A stretch of 42,591 nt of DNA from Alsobacter sp040380755 (GTDB taxonomy: Bacteria; Pseudomonadota; Alphaproteobacteria; Rhizobiales; Beijerinckiaceae): contig JBEIIL010000013.1 in assembly GCA_040380755.1 (NCBI GenBank), positions 1 to 42,591 of the forward strand, given 5' to 3'. The notes below the pieces were generated by a model. That model saw only the letters and a program-made list of their open reading frames with translations. It ran no database searches and was not told the DNA's origin. The position numbers and the translations under genes were made by a program. Below are positions 1 through 10,426 of this stretch, in pieces. Positions within the stretch are counted from its first letter, which is position 1; each line of letters begins with the position of its first letter.

Positions 1-26
1 GCTCCTGGCGAGAATGCTCCTGGCGA
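1..26. repeat. Short tandem repeat in SPOR-protein linker
   Basis: GCTCCTGGCGA occurs at 1-11 and again at 16-26, a 15-base period that codes a repeated five-residue RQEHS-type unit on the minus strand. The array may continue beyond the window edge. The period is a multiple of three, so copy-number change would leave the frame intact. Confidence 0.6.
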
Positions 27-421
27 GGAGGCTCATGATAGACCGGCTCATGGTCGACGAGCGGCGGCAGCGCCTCGGCGGCGGCAAGCTGGTCCTCGAA
101 CCGGGCCTGAATGTCATCCGTGACCGGCGCCGATGAAAACTCGGCTTCGGCAACCGGGCTTGGGACGGGAGCGGTCTGAGTTTGGACCGATCCGACGGTG
201 GGCTCGACCCGCGCCGGACCGGCACGGGAGACGTTGTCACCCCACAGGTCGCGGAACGGATCATCCTGCCCGACGATGCGGGCGAGCTCGGCCAGCGGAT
301 CTTCGGACGGGACGGAGGACACGACGGCGCGTGGCTCGGTGCGCGGGCCTGATGCCTCGCGCAGCTGCCGCTCCAGCTCGTCGAGGTCGATGACCGGCCG
401 CTGCCTGTTCGGTTCGCTCAT
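1..421 (-). CDS. SPOR-domain-type protein, N-terminal part (cut by left edge)
   Basis: An uninterrupted frame of 140 codons starts at an ATG at 421 and runs off the left edge. It begins MSEPNRQRPVIDLDELERQL and has motifs such as DPLAELARIVGQDDPF followed by an acidic, Pro/Ala/Glu-rich linker. This N-terminus, directly downstream of argS on the same strand, is what Hyphomicrobiales SPOR-domain proteins look like; there the gene usually lies between argS and nagZ/scpA. Such proteins are single-span inner-membrane proteins whose C-terminal SPOR domain binds denuded septal peptidoglycan. Neither the membrane span nor the SPOR domain is inside the window, so the family call rests on the N-terminal pattern and the neighbourhood. 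The gap from argS is 120 bases, compatible with co-transcription. Confidence 0.72.
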   Translation of the reverse strand, partial: MSEPNRQRPVIDLDELERQLREASGPRTEPRAVVSSVPSEDPLAELARIVGQDDPFRDLWGDNVSRAGPARVEPTVGSVQTQTAPVPSPVAEAEFSSAPVTDDIQARFEDQLAAAEALPPLVDHEPVYHEPPRQEHSRQE

Positions 422-541
422 GACGCACCCGCTGTCACCGCCGGCATGAACGAGGCCGGCTTCCTAGGCGTTGCAACCTTACGGCCAGTGGCTGCGGCTT
501 GCGCCATCGCGGGCAGATCCGCCCGCAACCATCCAGCACAT

Positions 542-2299
542 TCAGCGCATTTCATCGGGCGCTGTCACCCCGAGGATGGCAAGACCCGAGGCGAGGACCG
601 TCATCACGGCGTGAACCAGCGCCAGCCTCGCTTCCGTCGACTTTCGATCAGTTTCGATAACAAAACGTAAATGCGGCGCTTCTTTGCCTTTGTTCCACAA
701 TGTGTGGAAGTCACTCGCCAGATCATACAGGTAAAATGCAATCCTGTGCGGCTCATGCGCGGCTGAAGCGGACTCGATCAGCCGGGGAAACTGGGCGAGG
801 CGACGAATCACATCGAATTCAGATGCATCCTCCAGCACCGACAGGTCTGCTCCGGTGATCGCCTCTGGCGTGCCGGCGCCCGGTCCGAACGCCGTTTCAG
901 CCTGCCTGATCACCGACCGGCAGCGGGCATGCGCGTACTGGACATAGAAAACCGGGTTGTCCTTCGACTGCTCGATCACCTTGGCCAGGTCGAAGTCCAG
1001 CGTCGCGTCGTTCTTGCGAAACAGCATCATGAACCGCACGGCGTCGCGGCCGACCTCGTCGACCACGTCGCGCAACGTCACGAAGTCGCCGGAGCGCTTC
1101 GACATCTTCACCGGCTCGCCATGGCGCAACAGCCGCACCAACTGGCAGAGCTTGACGTCGAGATCGCCCTTCCCGCCGGTCACGGCCTCAACCGCAGCGG
1201 TCATGCGCTTGACGTAGCCGCCGTGATCCGCACCCCAGACGTCGATCATCGTGGCGAAGCCGCGCGCGAATTTCGAGGCGTGGTAGGCGATGTCTGACGC
1301 GAAATACGTGTAGGAGCCGTCCGACTTCAGCAACGGGCGGTCAACGTCGTCGCCGAACGCCGTGGCACGGAACAAGGTTTGCTCGCGGTCCTCCCAGTCC
1401 TCCTCGCGCGCTCCCTTGGGCGGCGGCAGGCGGCCCTCGTAGACGAGGCCGTTGTCGCGCATCGTCTCGATCAGCGCACGGATCTGGTCCACCGGACCAT
1501 TGGCCAGCGAGCGCTCCGAGAAGAACACATCGTGGCGGATGTCGAGCGCCGCGAGATCCTCGCGGATCATCGCCATCATGGCGGCGATGGCGGCGTCCCG
1601 CACCACCGGCAACCACTCCGCCTCGGTCTTGGCTAGCAGCGCAGCACCATGCTGCTGCACGAGCGCGGCGCCCACCGGCTTCAGGTAGTCGCCGGGGTAC
1701 AACCCCTCCGGAATGGTAACAGTCTCGCCCAGCGCTTCGCGGTAGCGCAGATGGACCGACCGGGCGAGCACGTCGACCTGGGCCCCTGCGTCGTTGATGT
1801 AGTACTCCCGCGTCACCGCATCGCCCGCAAACGCGATGAGATTGGCGAGCGCATCGCCGAAGACGGCACCCCGGCCATGGCCGACATGCATCGGCCCGGT
1901 CGGGTTGGCCGAGACATACTCGACATTGACGGCGCGAGGCGCAGCGGGATCACCCCGGCCGAACGCGGGTCCCAGCGCCACCACCGAGCGCGTGACCGCC
2001 CGCAACACGTCCGCATGCAGCCGTAGATTGATGAATCCGGGTCCTGCCACCTCGACCGCCGTCACGCCGGGCTCGCCACGCAGCGCCTGGGCGAGCGTCT
2101 CCGCCAGCGCCCGCGGGCTGGATCCAGCCTCCTTGGCGAGCACCAACGCCGCATTGGTGGCAAGGTCGCCATGCGACGGGTCGCGCGGCGGCTCGATCAC
2201 CACCTTGGCCGTGTCCAGCCCTGCCGGCACGCCGCCTTCGCGTCCGAGCCGCGCTATCACCGCCGCGAGGCGGCGCTGGAACTCGTCGAAAATGTTCAT
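542..2299 (-). CDS. argS: Arginyl-tRNA synthetase
   Basis: Class I synthetase that charges tRNA-Arg in the cytoplasm. The 585-residue product has the ArgS N-terminal (Add1) region at about 1-110, the HIGH-type signature HVGH at 138-141 preceded by SANPTGPMHVGH, the KMSKR signature at 398-402, and a C-terminal DALR anticodon-binding domain ending in the usual ...TAPDEMR. Length is normal for the bacterial enzyme. It starts at ATG 2299, 59 bases after the dgt stop, and is followed by the SPOR gene, so dgt-argS-SPOR probably form one operon. The part of the gene at about 641-740 is unusually AT-rich (see findings), although the protein it encodes looks like normal ArgS. Confidence 0.98.
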   Translation of the reverse strand: MNIFDEFQRRLAAVIARLGREGGVPAGLDTAKVVIEPPRDPSHGDLATNAALVLAKEAGSSPRALAETLAQALRGEPGVTAVEVAGPGFINLRLHADVLRAVTRSVVALGPAFGRGDPAAPRAVNVEYVSANPTGPMHVGHGRGAVFGDALANLIAFAGDAVTREYYINDAGAQVDVLARSVHLRYREALGETVTIPEGLYPGDYLKPVGAALVQQHGAALLAKTEAEWLPVVRDAAIAAMMAMIREDLAALDIRHDVFFSERSLANGPVDQIRALIETMRDNGLVYEGRLPPPKGAREEDWEDREQTLFRATAFGDDVDRPLLKSDGSYTYFASDIAYHASKFARGFATMIDVWGADHGGYVKRMTAAVEAVTGGKGDLDVKLCQLVRLLRHGEPVKMSKRSGDFVTLRDVVDEVGRDAVRFMMLFRKNDATLDFDLAKVIEQSKDNPVFYVQYAHARCRSVIRQAETAFGPGAGTPEAITGADLSVLEDASEFDVIRRLAQFPRLIESASAAHEPHRIAFYLYDLASDFHTLWNKGKEAPHLRFVIETDRKSTEARLALVHAVMTVLASGLAILGVTAPDEMR

Positions 2300-2358
2300 G
2301 GGCCCGATCTGCTGGCGGCCGCGACCTGTCTCGATCCGGGACGTGTCTGAAAGCGCGC

Positions 2359-3564
2359 CTAACGCAATTCCGGAGTGGCGTCAAACAGACGGCGGTGCTC
2401 CTGCAGGGCATAGCGGTCCGTCATGCCGGCGATGTAGTCGGCGACGCGGCGGGCCACCTTCTTCGGTTTGACGCCATCGAGACCCTGCCGCCACTCCTCG
2501 GGCATCAACTCCGGTGCGGCGAAAAGGCGGGCGAACAGGTCACGCACCACCTGGTCGGCCTGCCTGCGGATCCGCGCCACGTCCGGATGCCGGTACATGT
2601 TGGGAAACAGGAACCCCTTGATGGCCGCGTCTGCCTCCGCCATGGCCGGCGCAAAGGCCACCACCGGCGCCCCGGCCGCCCGGATCGCGTCCGCATCGGC
2701 AGGGCCGAGCGCTGCGATCCGCCGCCCGCTTTCGGCGATCACGTCCTCGACGAAGCGGGTGATCAGCCTGCGCCCCAGCTCGTGGACCGTGCGGCTGCGG
2801 TCGAGCCCGGGCCAGCGGGCCGCGATCTCGTCCAGCAGGTCGGCGAGGAACGGGACAGCCCGCAGGCCGTCGAGGTCGAACAGGCCGGCCCGCAACCCGT
2901 CGTCGAGGTCATGGGCGTCATACGCAATGTCATCGGCGATGGCTACCACCTGGGCCTCACCGCTGGCGTGGCTGTCGAGCCTGAGGCTCGACTGCGTATC
3001 AAAATCGAGGATTGCCGCCGGGATGCCGCGGGCGTGTCGCAGCAGTGGCGTCCGGTCCGCATCGACCAGCGGGCCATTGTGCTTGACCAGCCCCTCAAGC
3101 GTTTCCCAGGTGAGATTGAGGCCGTCGAACGCCGCATAGCGGCGCTCCAGCCGTGTCACGATGCGCAGCGCCTGGGCGTTGTGGTCGAACCCGCCATACG
3201 GCGCCATGCAGGCATCGAGCGCATCCTCGCCGGTATGGCCGAACGGCGTGTGGCCGAGATCATGCGCCAGCGCCAGCGCCTCGGCGAGGTCCTCGTCGAG
3301 CCCGAGCGCCCGCGCCAGCGAGCGGGCGATCTGCGCCACCTCGATGGTGTGGGTCAGCCGCGTGCGGAAATGATCGCCCTCGTGGAAAACGAACACCTGG
3401 GTCTTGTGCTTGAGCCGTCGGAAGGCGGTGGCGTGGATGATCCTGTCGCGGTCACGCTGGAAGGCGCTGCGGGTCGGCGAGTCCTCCTCGACGACCAGCC
3501 GCCCCCGGCTTGTGGACGGATCTGCCGCGTAAGGAGCCCGCCAACGGTCAAAGCGGTTCGGCAT
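2359..3564 (-). CDS. dgt: dGTP triphosphohydrolase-like HD-domain protein
   Basis: The 401-residue product belongs to the Dgt type 2 family, which hydrolyses deoxynucleoside triphosphates to the nucleoside and tripolyphosphate and helps control dNTP pools. The HD metal-binding motif is seen as AHDLGHTPFGHTGED (His101-Asp102), with an upstream His72 in THTIEVAQIARSL. I place the start at ATG 3564 (MPNRFDRWRAPYAAD) because an AGGAGG Shine-Dalgarno lies about six bases before it and family members begin here; a longer frame to 3642 has no such support. It is divergent from erpA across 136 bases. The exact substrate range of type 2 Dgt-like proteins is not settled by sequence. Confidence 0.93.
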   Translation of the reverse strand: MPNRFDRWRAPYAADPSTSRGRLVVEEDSPTRSAFQRDRDRIIHATAFRRLKHKTQVFVFHEGDHFRTRLTHTIEVAQIARSLARALGLDEDLAEALALAHDLGHTPFGHTGEDALDACMAPYGGFDHNAQALRIVTRLERRYAAFDGLNLTWETLEGLVKHNGPLVDADRTPLLRHARGIPAAILDFDTQSSLRLDSHASGEAQVVAIADDIAYDAHDLDDGLRAGLFDLDGLRAVPFLADLLDEIAARWPGLDRSRTVHELGRRLITRFVEDVIAESGRRIAALGPADADAIRAAGAPVVAFAPAMAEADAAIKGFLFPNMYRHPDVARIRRQADQVVRDLFARLFAAPELMPEEWRQGLDGVKPKKVARRVADYIAGMTDRYALQEHRRLFDATPELR

Positions 3565-3610
3565 GGCCGGCCCTCCTGTCGCATTGCGCCCCCCGATCCG
3601 GGGAGCCGCG

Positions 3611-3639
3611 TTGAAATCCGCCCTGCGCGGACTTAGGTT
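3611..3639 (+). promoter_or_regulatory. Possible sigma-70-type promoter for erpA
   Basis: TTGAAA at 3611-3616 is followed after 17 bases by TAGGTT at 3634-3639, a fair match to -35/-10 elements, in the dgt-erpA divergent spacer. The spacing is ideal but the -10 is imperfect, so this is a prediction only. Confidence 0.3.
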
Positions 3640-3700
3640 CAAGGAGGCCGGCAGGCAAGACCCGCGTCATGCGGGTGGTCGCCGATCCGCGGAGCACACC

Positions 3701-4048
3701 ATGTCCGTCACCGAAACCTCGACCGCCCCCTTCGCCGTCACCGCCTCGGCGGCGCGGCGGATCCTCGCGATCCTGCAGTCCGAGCCGCAGGGGTCGATGC
3801 TGCGGGTCAGCGTCAATGGCGGTGGCTGCTCCGGTTTCCAATATGATTTCGGCTTCGATCAGGCCCGCAACCCCGACGACCTCTTGATCGAGCGTGACGG
3901 TGCCGTCGTGCTGGTCGACAGCGTGTCCCTGCCCTTCGTCCAAGGGGCGGTGCTCGATTTCGTCGACGACCTCATGGGCCAGTCTTTCCGGGTGCAGAAC
4001 CCGAACGCCACGGCGTCCTGCGGCTGCGGCACCAGCTTCACGGTCTGA
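3701..4048 (+). CDS. erpA: Iron-sulfur cluster insertion protein ErpA / A-type carrier
   Basis: The 115-residue protein is an A-type carrier that receives Fe-S clusters from the assembly machinery and delivers them to apo-proteins in the cytoplasm. All three cluster-ligand cysteines are present: Cys43 in GGGCSGF, and Cys107 and Cys109 in the C-terminal CGCGTSF. Start ATG 3701 has GGAG six bases upstream; the longer open frame back to 3563 lacks family similarity. Assignment to ErpA rather than IscA or SufA is by the general form of the sequence and by its stand-alone position away from isc/suf genes, typical of alphaproteobacteria. It lies 33 bases before the PfkB kinase gene. Confidence 0.92.
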   Translation: MSVTETSTAPFAVTASAARRILAILQSEPQGSMLRVSVNGGGCSGFQYDFGFDQARNPDDLLIERDGAVVLVDSVSLPFVQGAVLDFVDDLMGQSFRVQNPNATASCGCGTSFTV

Positions 4049-4081
4049 CTGGCCCGGCCGGCGCCGGCCTGCGGAGGCGAC

Positions 4082-4975
4082 ATGGACGCGCTTTTCATCG
4101 GCCAGACCTATATCGACGTGACGTTTCTGGCTGACCGCATCCCCACCGGCGATGAGAAAACCGTGGCGCGTGACTATGCGGTGTCGTTTGGCGGCAACGC
4201 GGTGACGGCGGCGTTCTGCTGCGCCAAGCTCGGTGTGGTGCCGGACCTGCTGACCTCGCTGGCCGATGACTGGCTCGGGCGGATGTTTCTCGACATGGCG
4301 GCGAAATACGCCATTCCGGTCCACGGCCGGAAGGTCAGGGAGAGCTCGCTGTCCTTCGTCATTCCCCGGGACGGCCAACGCGCCATCATTCGCTGCCGCG
4401 ACGACGCCTATCTGCATCCCTTCCCCCAGCTCAACACGACCGGGATCCGGGCACTGCATCTCGACGGCCACCAGGCCGACGCGGCGCTGCACTACGCCCG
4501 GGCCTGCCGCGCCGCCGGAGTCTTGACCTCTCTTGATGGTGGAGGACTTCGTGAAAATACAATGGAATTACTGGAATTTATCGATGTAGCCATCTGCGCC
4601 GAACGGCTAGCCGAGCAGCTCGGCGTGACCCCGGAGGCGCTGCTCGACCTGCTCAAGGCCAAGGGCTGCCGCATCGGCGGCGTGACCCAGGGCGACAAGG
4701 GGATGCTCTGGTATGACGAGACAGGCACGGTGCGCCGGCAGAAGTCCCTGGCGGTCCCGCACGAGGCGGTGATCGACACCAGCGGTGCCGGGGACGTGTT
4801 TCACGGCGCCTATGTGGCGTCGGCGATCACCCGGCCCGACGTCGCCTGGGAGGAGCATTTCGCGTTCGCCCGCGCGGCATCGGCCTTCAAGATCCAGCAT
4901 CTCGGCAACGAGGCTGGCCTGCCCACGCGTGAAGCGATTGCCGCGATCCGCGCCGGCTATGCCGAGGCGGCCTGA
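4082..4975 (+). CDS. PfkB/ribokinase-family sugar kinase
   Basis: The 297-residue product is a carbohydrate kinase of the PfkB family, which phosphorylates sugars or nucleosides using ATP. The N-terminal glycine motif is VSFGGNAVTAA (35-44), and the C-terminal ATP/catalytic motif is DTSGAGDVFHGAY with the anion-hole glycines and catalytic Asp238. The substrate cannot be told from sequence. The ATG at 4082 has a strong GGAGG five bases upstream, and the gene follows erpA by 33 bases, so the two may be co-transcribed, although no functional link is known to me. A stretch of about 60 bases at 4531-4590 uses AT-rich codons quite unlike the rest of the gene (see findings). Confidence 0.9.
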   Translation: MDALFIGQTYIDVTFLADRIPTGDEKTVARDYAVSFGGNAVTAAFCCAKLGVVPDLLTSLADDWLGRMFLDMAAKYAIPVHGRKVRESSLSFVIPRDGQRAIIRCRDDAYLHPFPQLNTTGIRALHLDGHQADAALHYARACRAAGVLTSLDGGGLRENTMELLEFIDVAICAERLAEQLGVTPEALLDLLKAKGCRIGGVTQGDKGMLWYDETGTVRRQKSLAVPHEAVIDTSGAGDVFHGAYVASAITRPDVAWEEHFAFARAASAFKIQHLGNEAGLPTREAIAAIRAGYAEAA

Positions 4976-5110
4976 GACTTCATTCGCGCCAGAACTGGCT
5001 CCACGCGGCGATGGCCGAGGGCGACGGCTGGCGGCCGACAGTGAGGACAATGGCTGAACTTGGCCATGATTGTCTGCCAGCCTGTGAGTCTCGTCCCCCG
5101 GAGGCCTGCC

Positions 5111-7165
5111 ATGACCGTGACTGTAGCGTCCCGCCCCGGCCCGGCCGGCGCTCCTCCGCCGCGCGCGCGCCATGTAAGCGCCTTCCGGCTGCTCGCCGCG
5201 GCCAGCGGCATTGCCGCCGCCACGGTTGCTGCGCATGAGGTCGCAGCCGCCGCGCTGGCGGCCTCGGCCCGCGCGGTCCTTGACCGCGCCGGCGTCACCC
5301 ATGGCAGCGTCGTTGCCGATCCGGTCTCCTGTCGCCTCGTGCTCTCCGGCCTCGGCTGGACCAGCCTCGACGGCACGCGCATCAGCATCGGCAAGGTGGC
5401 GCTGAACACCGGCGCCGCCCTGGTGACCCCCGCCCAGGCGTCCGATGCCCTGCGCTTCGAGGCCCTCAAGGTGACGACGGCCGACGGCAGCTGGACGATC
5501 CCGCGGCTCGACGTGGTCGGCGCCGCGATGGGCCGGGCTGACGTCCTGGCAGCGTTCGATGCATCGTCCAAAGTGCCCCTGGCCCAGCGCCTGGCGAGGC
5601 TGACGGCTGCCGGCATGGTGATGTCCGAGGTCATTGCCACCCAGACGCAGGCCGGGACCGCGACGGCGATACAGTACCGTGATGTGCGGCTTTCCGACCT
5701 CAAGGCAGGCGTGGTCGCGCAGCTGAACGCCGCCGGTGGAACATTCGAGAGTCGTTCGGGGTCGCCGGGCGGCGACATGCGGCGCGGCACGTTCGGCCCG
5801 GTGGCGGCGACCCGGATCGACATGGTGCAGATCGCGCGGGTCTACACCGAAGCCGCAAAGGCCGGTGAGCCGATCAGGCCGGTCTACGGCAGCTTCGCGG
5901 TCGAAGCCGTCGTGGCCAAGGACAAGGATGGCGCCGAGGTCACGATCGCCCGGATGCAGGCCCGCGACTTCGGTGCCCGTCCAGGCAGCCAGACCTGGAG
6001 CGAGATCGCTGCCACGCTGGCCCGCAACAAGGAGCAGGACCTGTCGAAAATGGAGCCCGGCGAGCGCGCGCGCTTCATCAACGCCCTGACGGACCTGCTC
6101 GGTGCGTTCGAGATCGGCCAGACGGAAGTGCTCGGCATGCGGATCGTCACCCCCAAGACGAGATCGGCCGAAATCGCCAGGATCGCCATCGAAGGGGCGG
6201 CCATGGGCCGCCCTGCCAGCGTCCGCGTCGAAGGCTTTGCCGTCGATGGCGACGAGGCACAGGTGCGCATCGGCGCCATCGTGCACACCGGCTGGTCGTT
6301 GAAGCCGACCCTCGACGGCCTGCGCGAGACCTATGGCACGGCCACGCCGCCACAGGGTGGCCAGAACGCCCGCAACCGCAACGCAAGGCGGTCTGGCGAC
6401 GTCGATCCGCGCAAGTTCATCCCGCAGCTTGGCAGCCTCGCCATCCGCGATGTCGAGATCGACGTTCCCGAGAAGGGCACGGACGGGCGCACCCGGATGA
6501 CGCTCAAGGCGTTCGAGATCGAGACCGCCGACCAGCTTGCCGGCGTCCCGACCATCCTGAAGATTGCCATCGACCGCCTGGCGATGCCGATCCCGCCCGA
6601 CTCCCAGGAGAGCGGCTTCAAGGACCTTCTATCGCTGGGCTATCGCAGCATCGACCTGTCGGGTGCCATCGAGGCGCGCTGGAGCGAAAGCTCCGCCGAC
6701 GTAACCATCGGACAGGTCACGCTCGACGGGGCCGGCATGGGATCCGCCGTTATCCGCGGCGTCATCGGCAATGTGCCGCGCGCCATGTTCACGGCCGATT
6801 CTGCCGCCCTCCAGGTCATGATGCTGGGCGTCACCGTCAAGCAGGCGGCGCTGGCTATCGAGGACCGCGGCCTGGCCGAGAAGGTGCTGGCCCGCGAGGC
6901 CGCGAAGCAGGACAAGTCGCCCGCTCAGCTGCGGCGCGAGATCGGCAGTGTCGCGGCGCTCGGCATTCCGGCCTTGCTCGGAAATTCCGCGGGCGCCAAG
7001 ACGATCGCCAACGCCGTCGCGCGATTCATCGCCACGCCCGGTCGGCTGGCGCTCGGCGCCCGCAGCCGTGATCCGGGTGGCCTCGGCCTGCTGGACTTCG
7101 TCTCCATCTCAGGCAATCCGGCCGCGCTGCTCGACAAGGTGGAGATCACCGCCACCGCGGAATGA
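5111..7165 (+). CDS. Unrecognised 684-residue membrane-anchored protein
   Basis: I do not recognise the family. The start is taken at ATG 5111 (MTVTVASRPGP), which has GGAGG six bases upstream; an ATG at 5060 has none. Residues about 23-52 are hydrophobic and Ala-rich, suggesting an N-terminal anchor or uncleaved signal. The remainder has no obvious membrane span and consists of alternating hydrophobic/polar segments with repeated phrases like 'ISIGKVAL', 'LRFEALKVTTADG' and 'IRDVEIDVPEKG', reminiscent of beta-rich AsmA/TamB/YdbH-like envelope proteins, but no diagnostic motif is visible. A basic, Asn/Arg-rich linker lies near residues 415-430. Codon use matches the genome. It ends 21 bases from convergent maeB. 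Function unknown; periplasmic location is inferred. Confidence 0.85.
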   Translation: MTVTVASRPGPAGAPPPRARHVSAFRLLAAASGIAAATVAAHEVAAAALAASARAVLDRAGVTHGSVVADPVSCRLVLSGLGWTSLDGTRISIGKVALNTGAALVTPAQASDALRFEALKVTTADGSWTIPRLDVVGAAMGRADVLAAFDASSKVPLAQRLARLTAAGMVMSEVIATQTQAGTATAIQYRDVRLSDLKAGVVAQLNAAGGTFESRSGSPGGDMRRGTFGPVAATRIDMVQIARVYTEAAKAGEPIRPVYGSFAVEAVVAKDKDGAEVTIARMQARDFGARPGSQTWSEIAATLARNKEQDLSKMEPGERARFINALTDLLGAFEIGQTEVLGMRIVTPKTRSAEIARIAIEGAAMGRPASVRVEGFAVDGDEAQVRIGAIVHTGWSLKPTLDGLRETYGTATPPQGGQNARNRNARRSGDVDPRKFIPQLGSLAIRDVEIDVPEKGTDGRTRMTLKAFEIETADQLAGVPTILKIAIDRLAMPIPPDSQESGFKDLLSLGYRSIDLSGAIEARWSESSADVTIGQVTLDGAGMGSAVIRGVIGNVPRAMFTADSAALQVMMLGVTVKQAALAIEDRGLAEKVLAREAAKQDKSPAQLRREIGSVAALGIPALLGNSAGAKTIANAVARFIATPGRLALGARSRDPGGLGLLDFVSISGNPAALLDKVEITATAE

Positions 7166-7186
7166 GCGCGGTGATGGCGTGGCGGA

Positions 7187-9505
<2,319 letters not shown>

Positions 9506-9649
9506 CGTGCTTCCCCCGGTGGGCCCCGCAGAGGGCCCGGAGCCTGTGTACGCGGCCGGGGTGGCGAGCGTCCAGCCCGGCCCGGCGCGACGGCACGGTG
9601 GCGCATCGATGTGACGATCAGACGGCCACACTTGCGACGGTTGAGGCCC

Positions 9650-10282
9650 TCACGCTTCCCGGACGGCCCGGCAAGCCGCCAGGAATCCGGCCATGTCGCG
9701 GCTCTGCAGCAGCGGAATGAGGCCCGCCAAGGTGTCGCGCGGCAGCTCCCACCAGCGCAGCGCCATCAGCTCCGCAACGGTCGCCTCATCGAAGCGGTGG
9801 GCAACAACGGCAGCCGGGTTGCCCGCCGCGATGCCATAGGGCGGCACGTCGCGCGCCACGACCGCCCGGGCCGCCACCACGGCGCCGTCGCCAATGCGGA
9901 CGCCGGACAGGATCGTCGCCCCGGCCCCGATCCACACATCCGAGCCGATCACGACGTCGCCCCTCGCATAGGGAAAGTTCGCCGGCCGCGGCGCATCCGG
10001 CCACAGGTCCGGGAAGGCGAAGAACGGATAGGTGGTGACGAAATCGGTCGGGTGGTTGCCACCCAGCAGGATCTCGATGCCGTCCGCAAAGCTGCAATAG
10101 GAGCCCACGATCAGCCGGGCCCCCTCCCCCCAATGGCGGACGCGAAGCCGGCCGTAGGAGGCCTCACCCACCTCCCAGCCAAGGCGGGTGATCTCGCCCG
10201 CAAGATGAACCCGCGTCAGATTGTTAGCACCCAAGGGCCTTTTGCGGGCGCGGTCGAGAAGGCGGCGGAGCGGCAGGAACAC
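9650..10282 (-). CDS. CatB-like O-acetyltransferase (left-handed beta-helix)
   Basis: The product resembles xenobiotic/CatB-type O-acetyltransferases, trimeric enzymes that use acetyl-CoA. Visible features are hexapeptide-type repeats (VIGSDVWIGAGATI, VRIGDGAVVAARAVV), the family phrase GNHPTDFVTTYPF and the ending IAAGNPAAVV followed by a helical tail. The 5' end is uncertain: there is no ATG near the expected start, the frame stays open far upstream antisense to the methyltransferase gene, and I choose GTG 10282 (about 210 residues, the usual size); a TTG closer in is possible. No clear Shine-Dalgarno is seen. The acceptor is not predictable; with a neighbouring glycosyltransferase and methyltransferases, a sugar or surface polymer is more likely than an antibiotic. 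Confidence 0.82.
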   Translation of the reverse strand: MFLPLRRLLDRARKRPLGANNLTRVHLAGEITRLGWEVGEASYGRLRVRHWGEGARLIVGSYCSFADGIEILLGGNHPTDFVTTYPFFAFPDLWPDAPRPANFPYARGDVVIGSDVWIGAGATILSGVRIGDGAVVAARAVVARDVPPYGIAAGNPAAVVAHRFDEATVAELMALRWWELPRDTLAGLIPLLQSRDMAGFLAACRAVREA

Positions 10283-10426
10283 GGGAAGGAACCGGGTCGG
10301 GTTGGCGGCAGGGCGCCGGGCGTGTAGGACACCCTCAACCCGGGTCGAAGTCCAGACCCGGATCCGCCTGCCGCCCGCCGGCAAGGCAAACGACCGTGGA
10401 CGAAGCGCACCGACCGGGGTGTCCCC

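Noticed and set aside
509..526. GCGGGC-loop-GCCCGC hairpin between argS and the SPOR gene as a terminator
   Set aside because: Only six pairs and no T tract on either strand; the genes are probably co-transcribed.
3564..3642. Longer N-terminus for dgt, starting at 3642
   Set aside because: No ribosome binding site and no family similarity; the AGGAGG before ATG 3564 and the MPNRFDRWRAPYA start are convincing.
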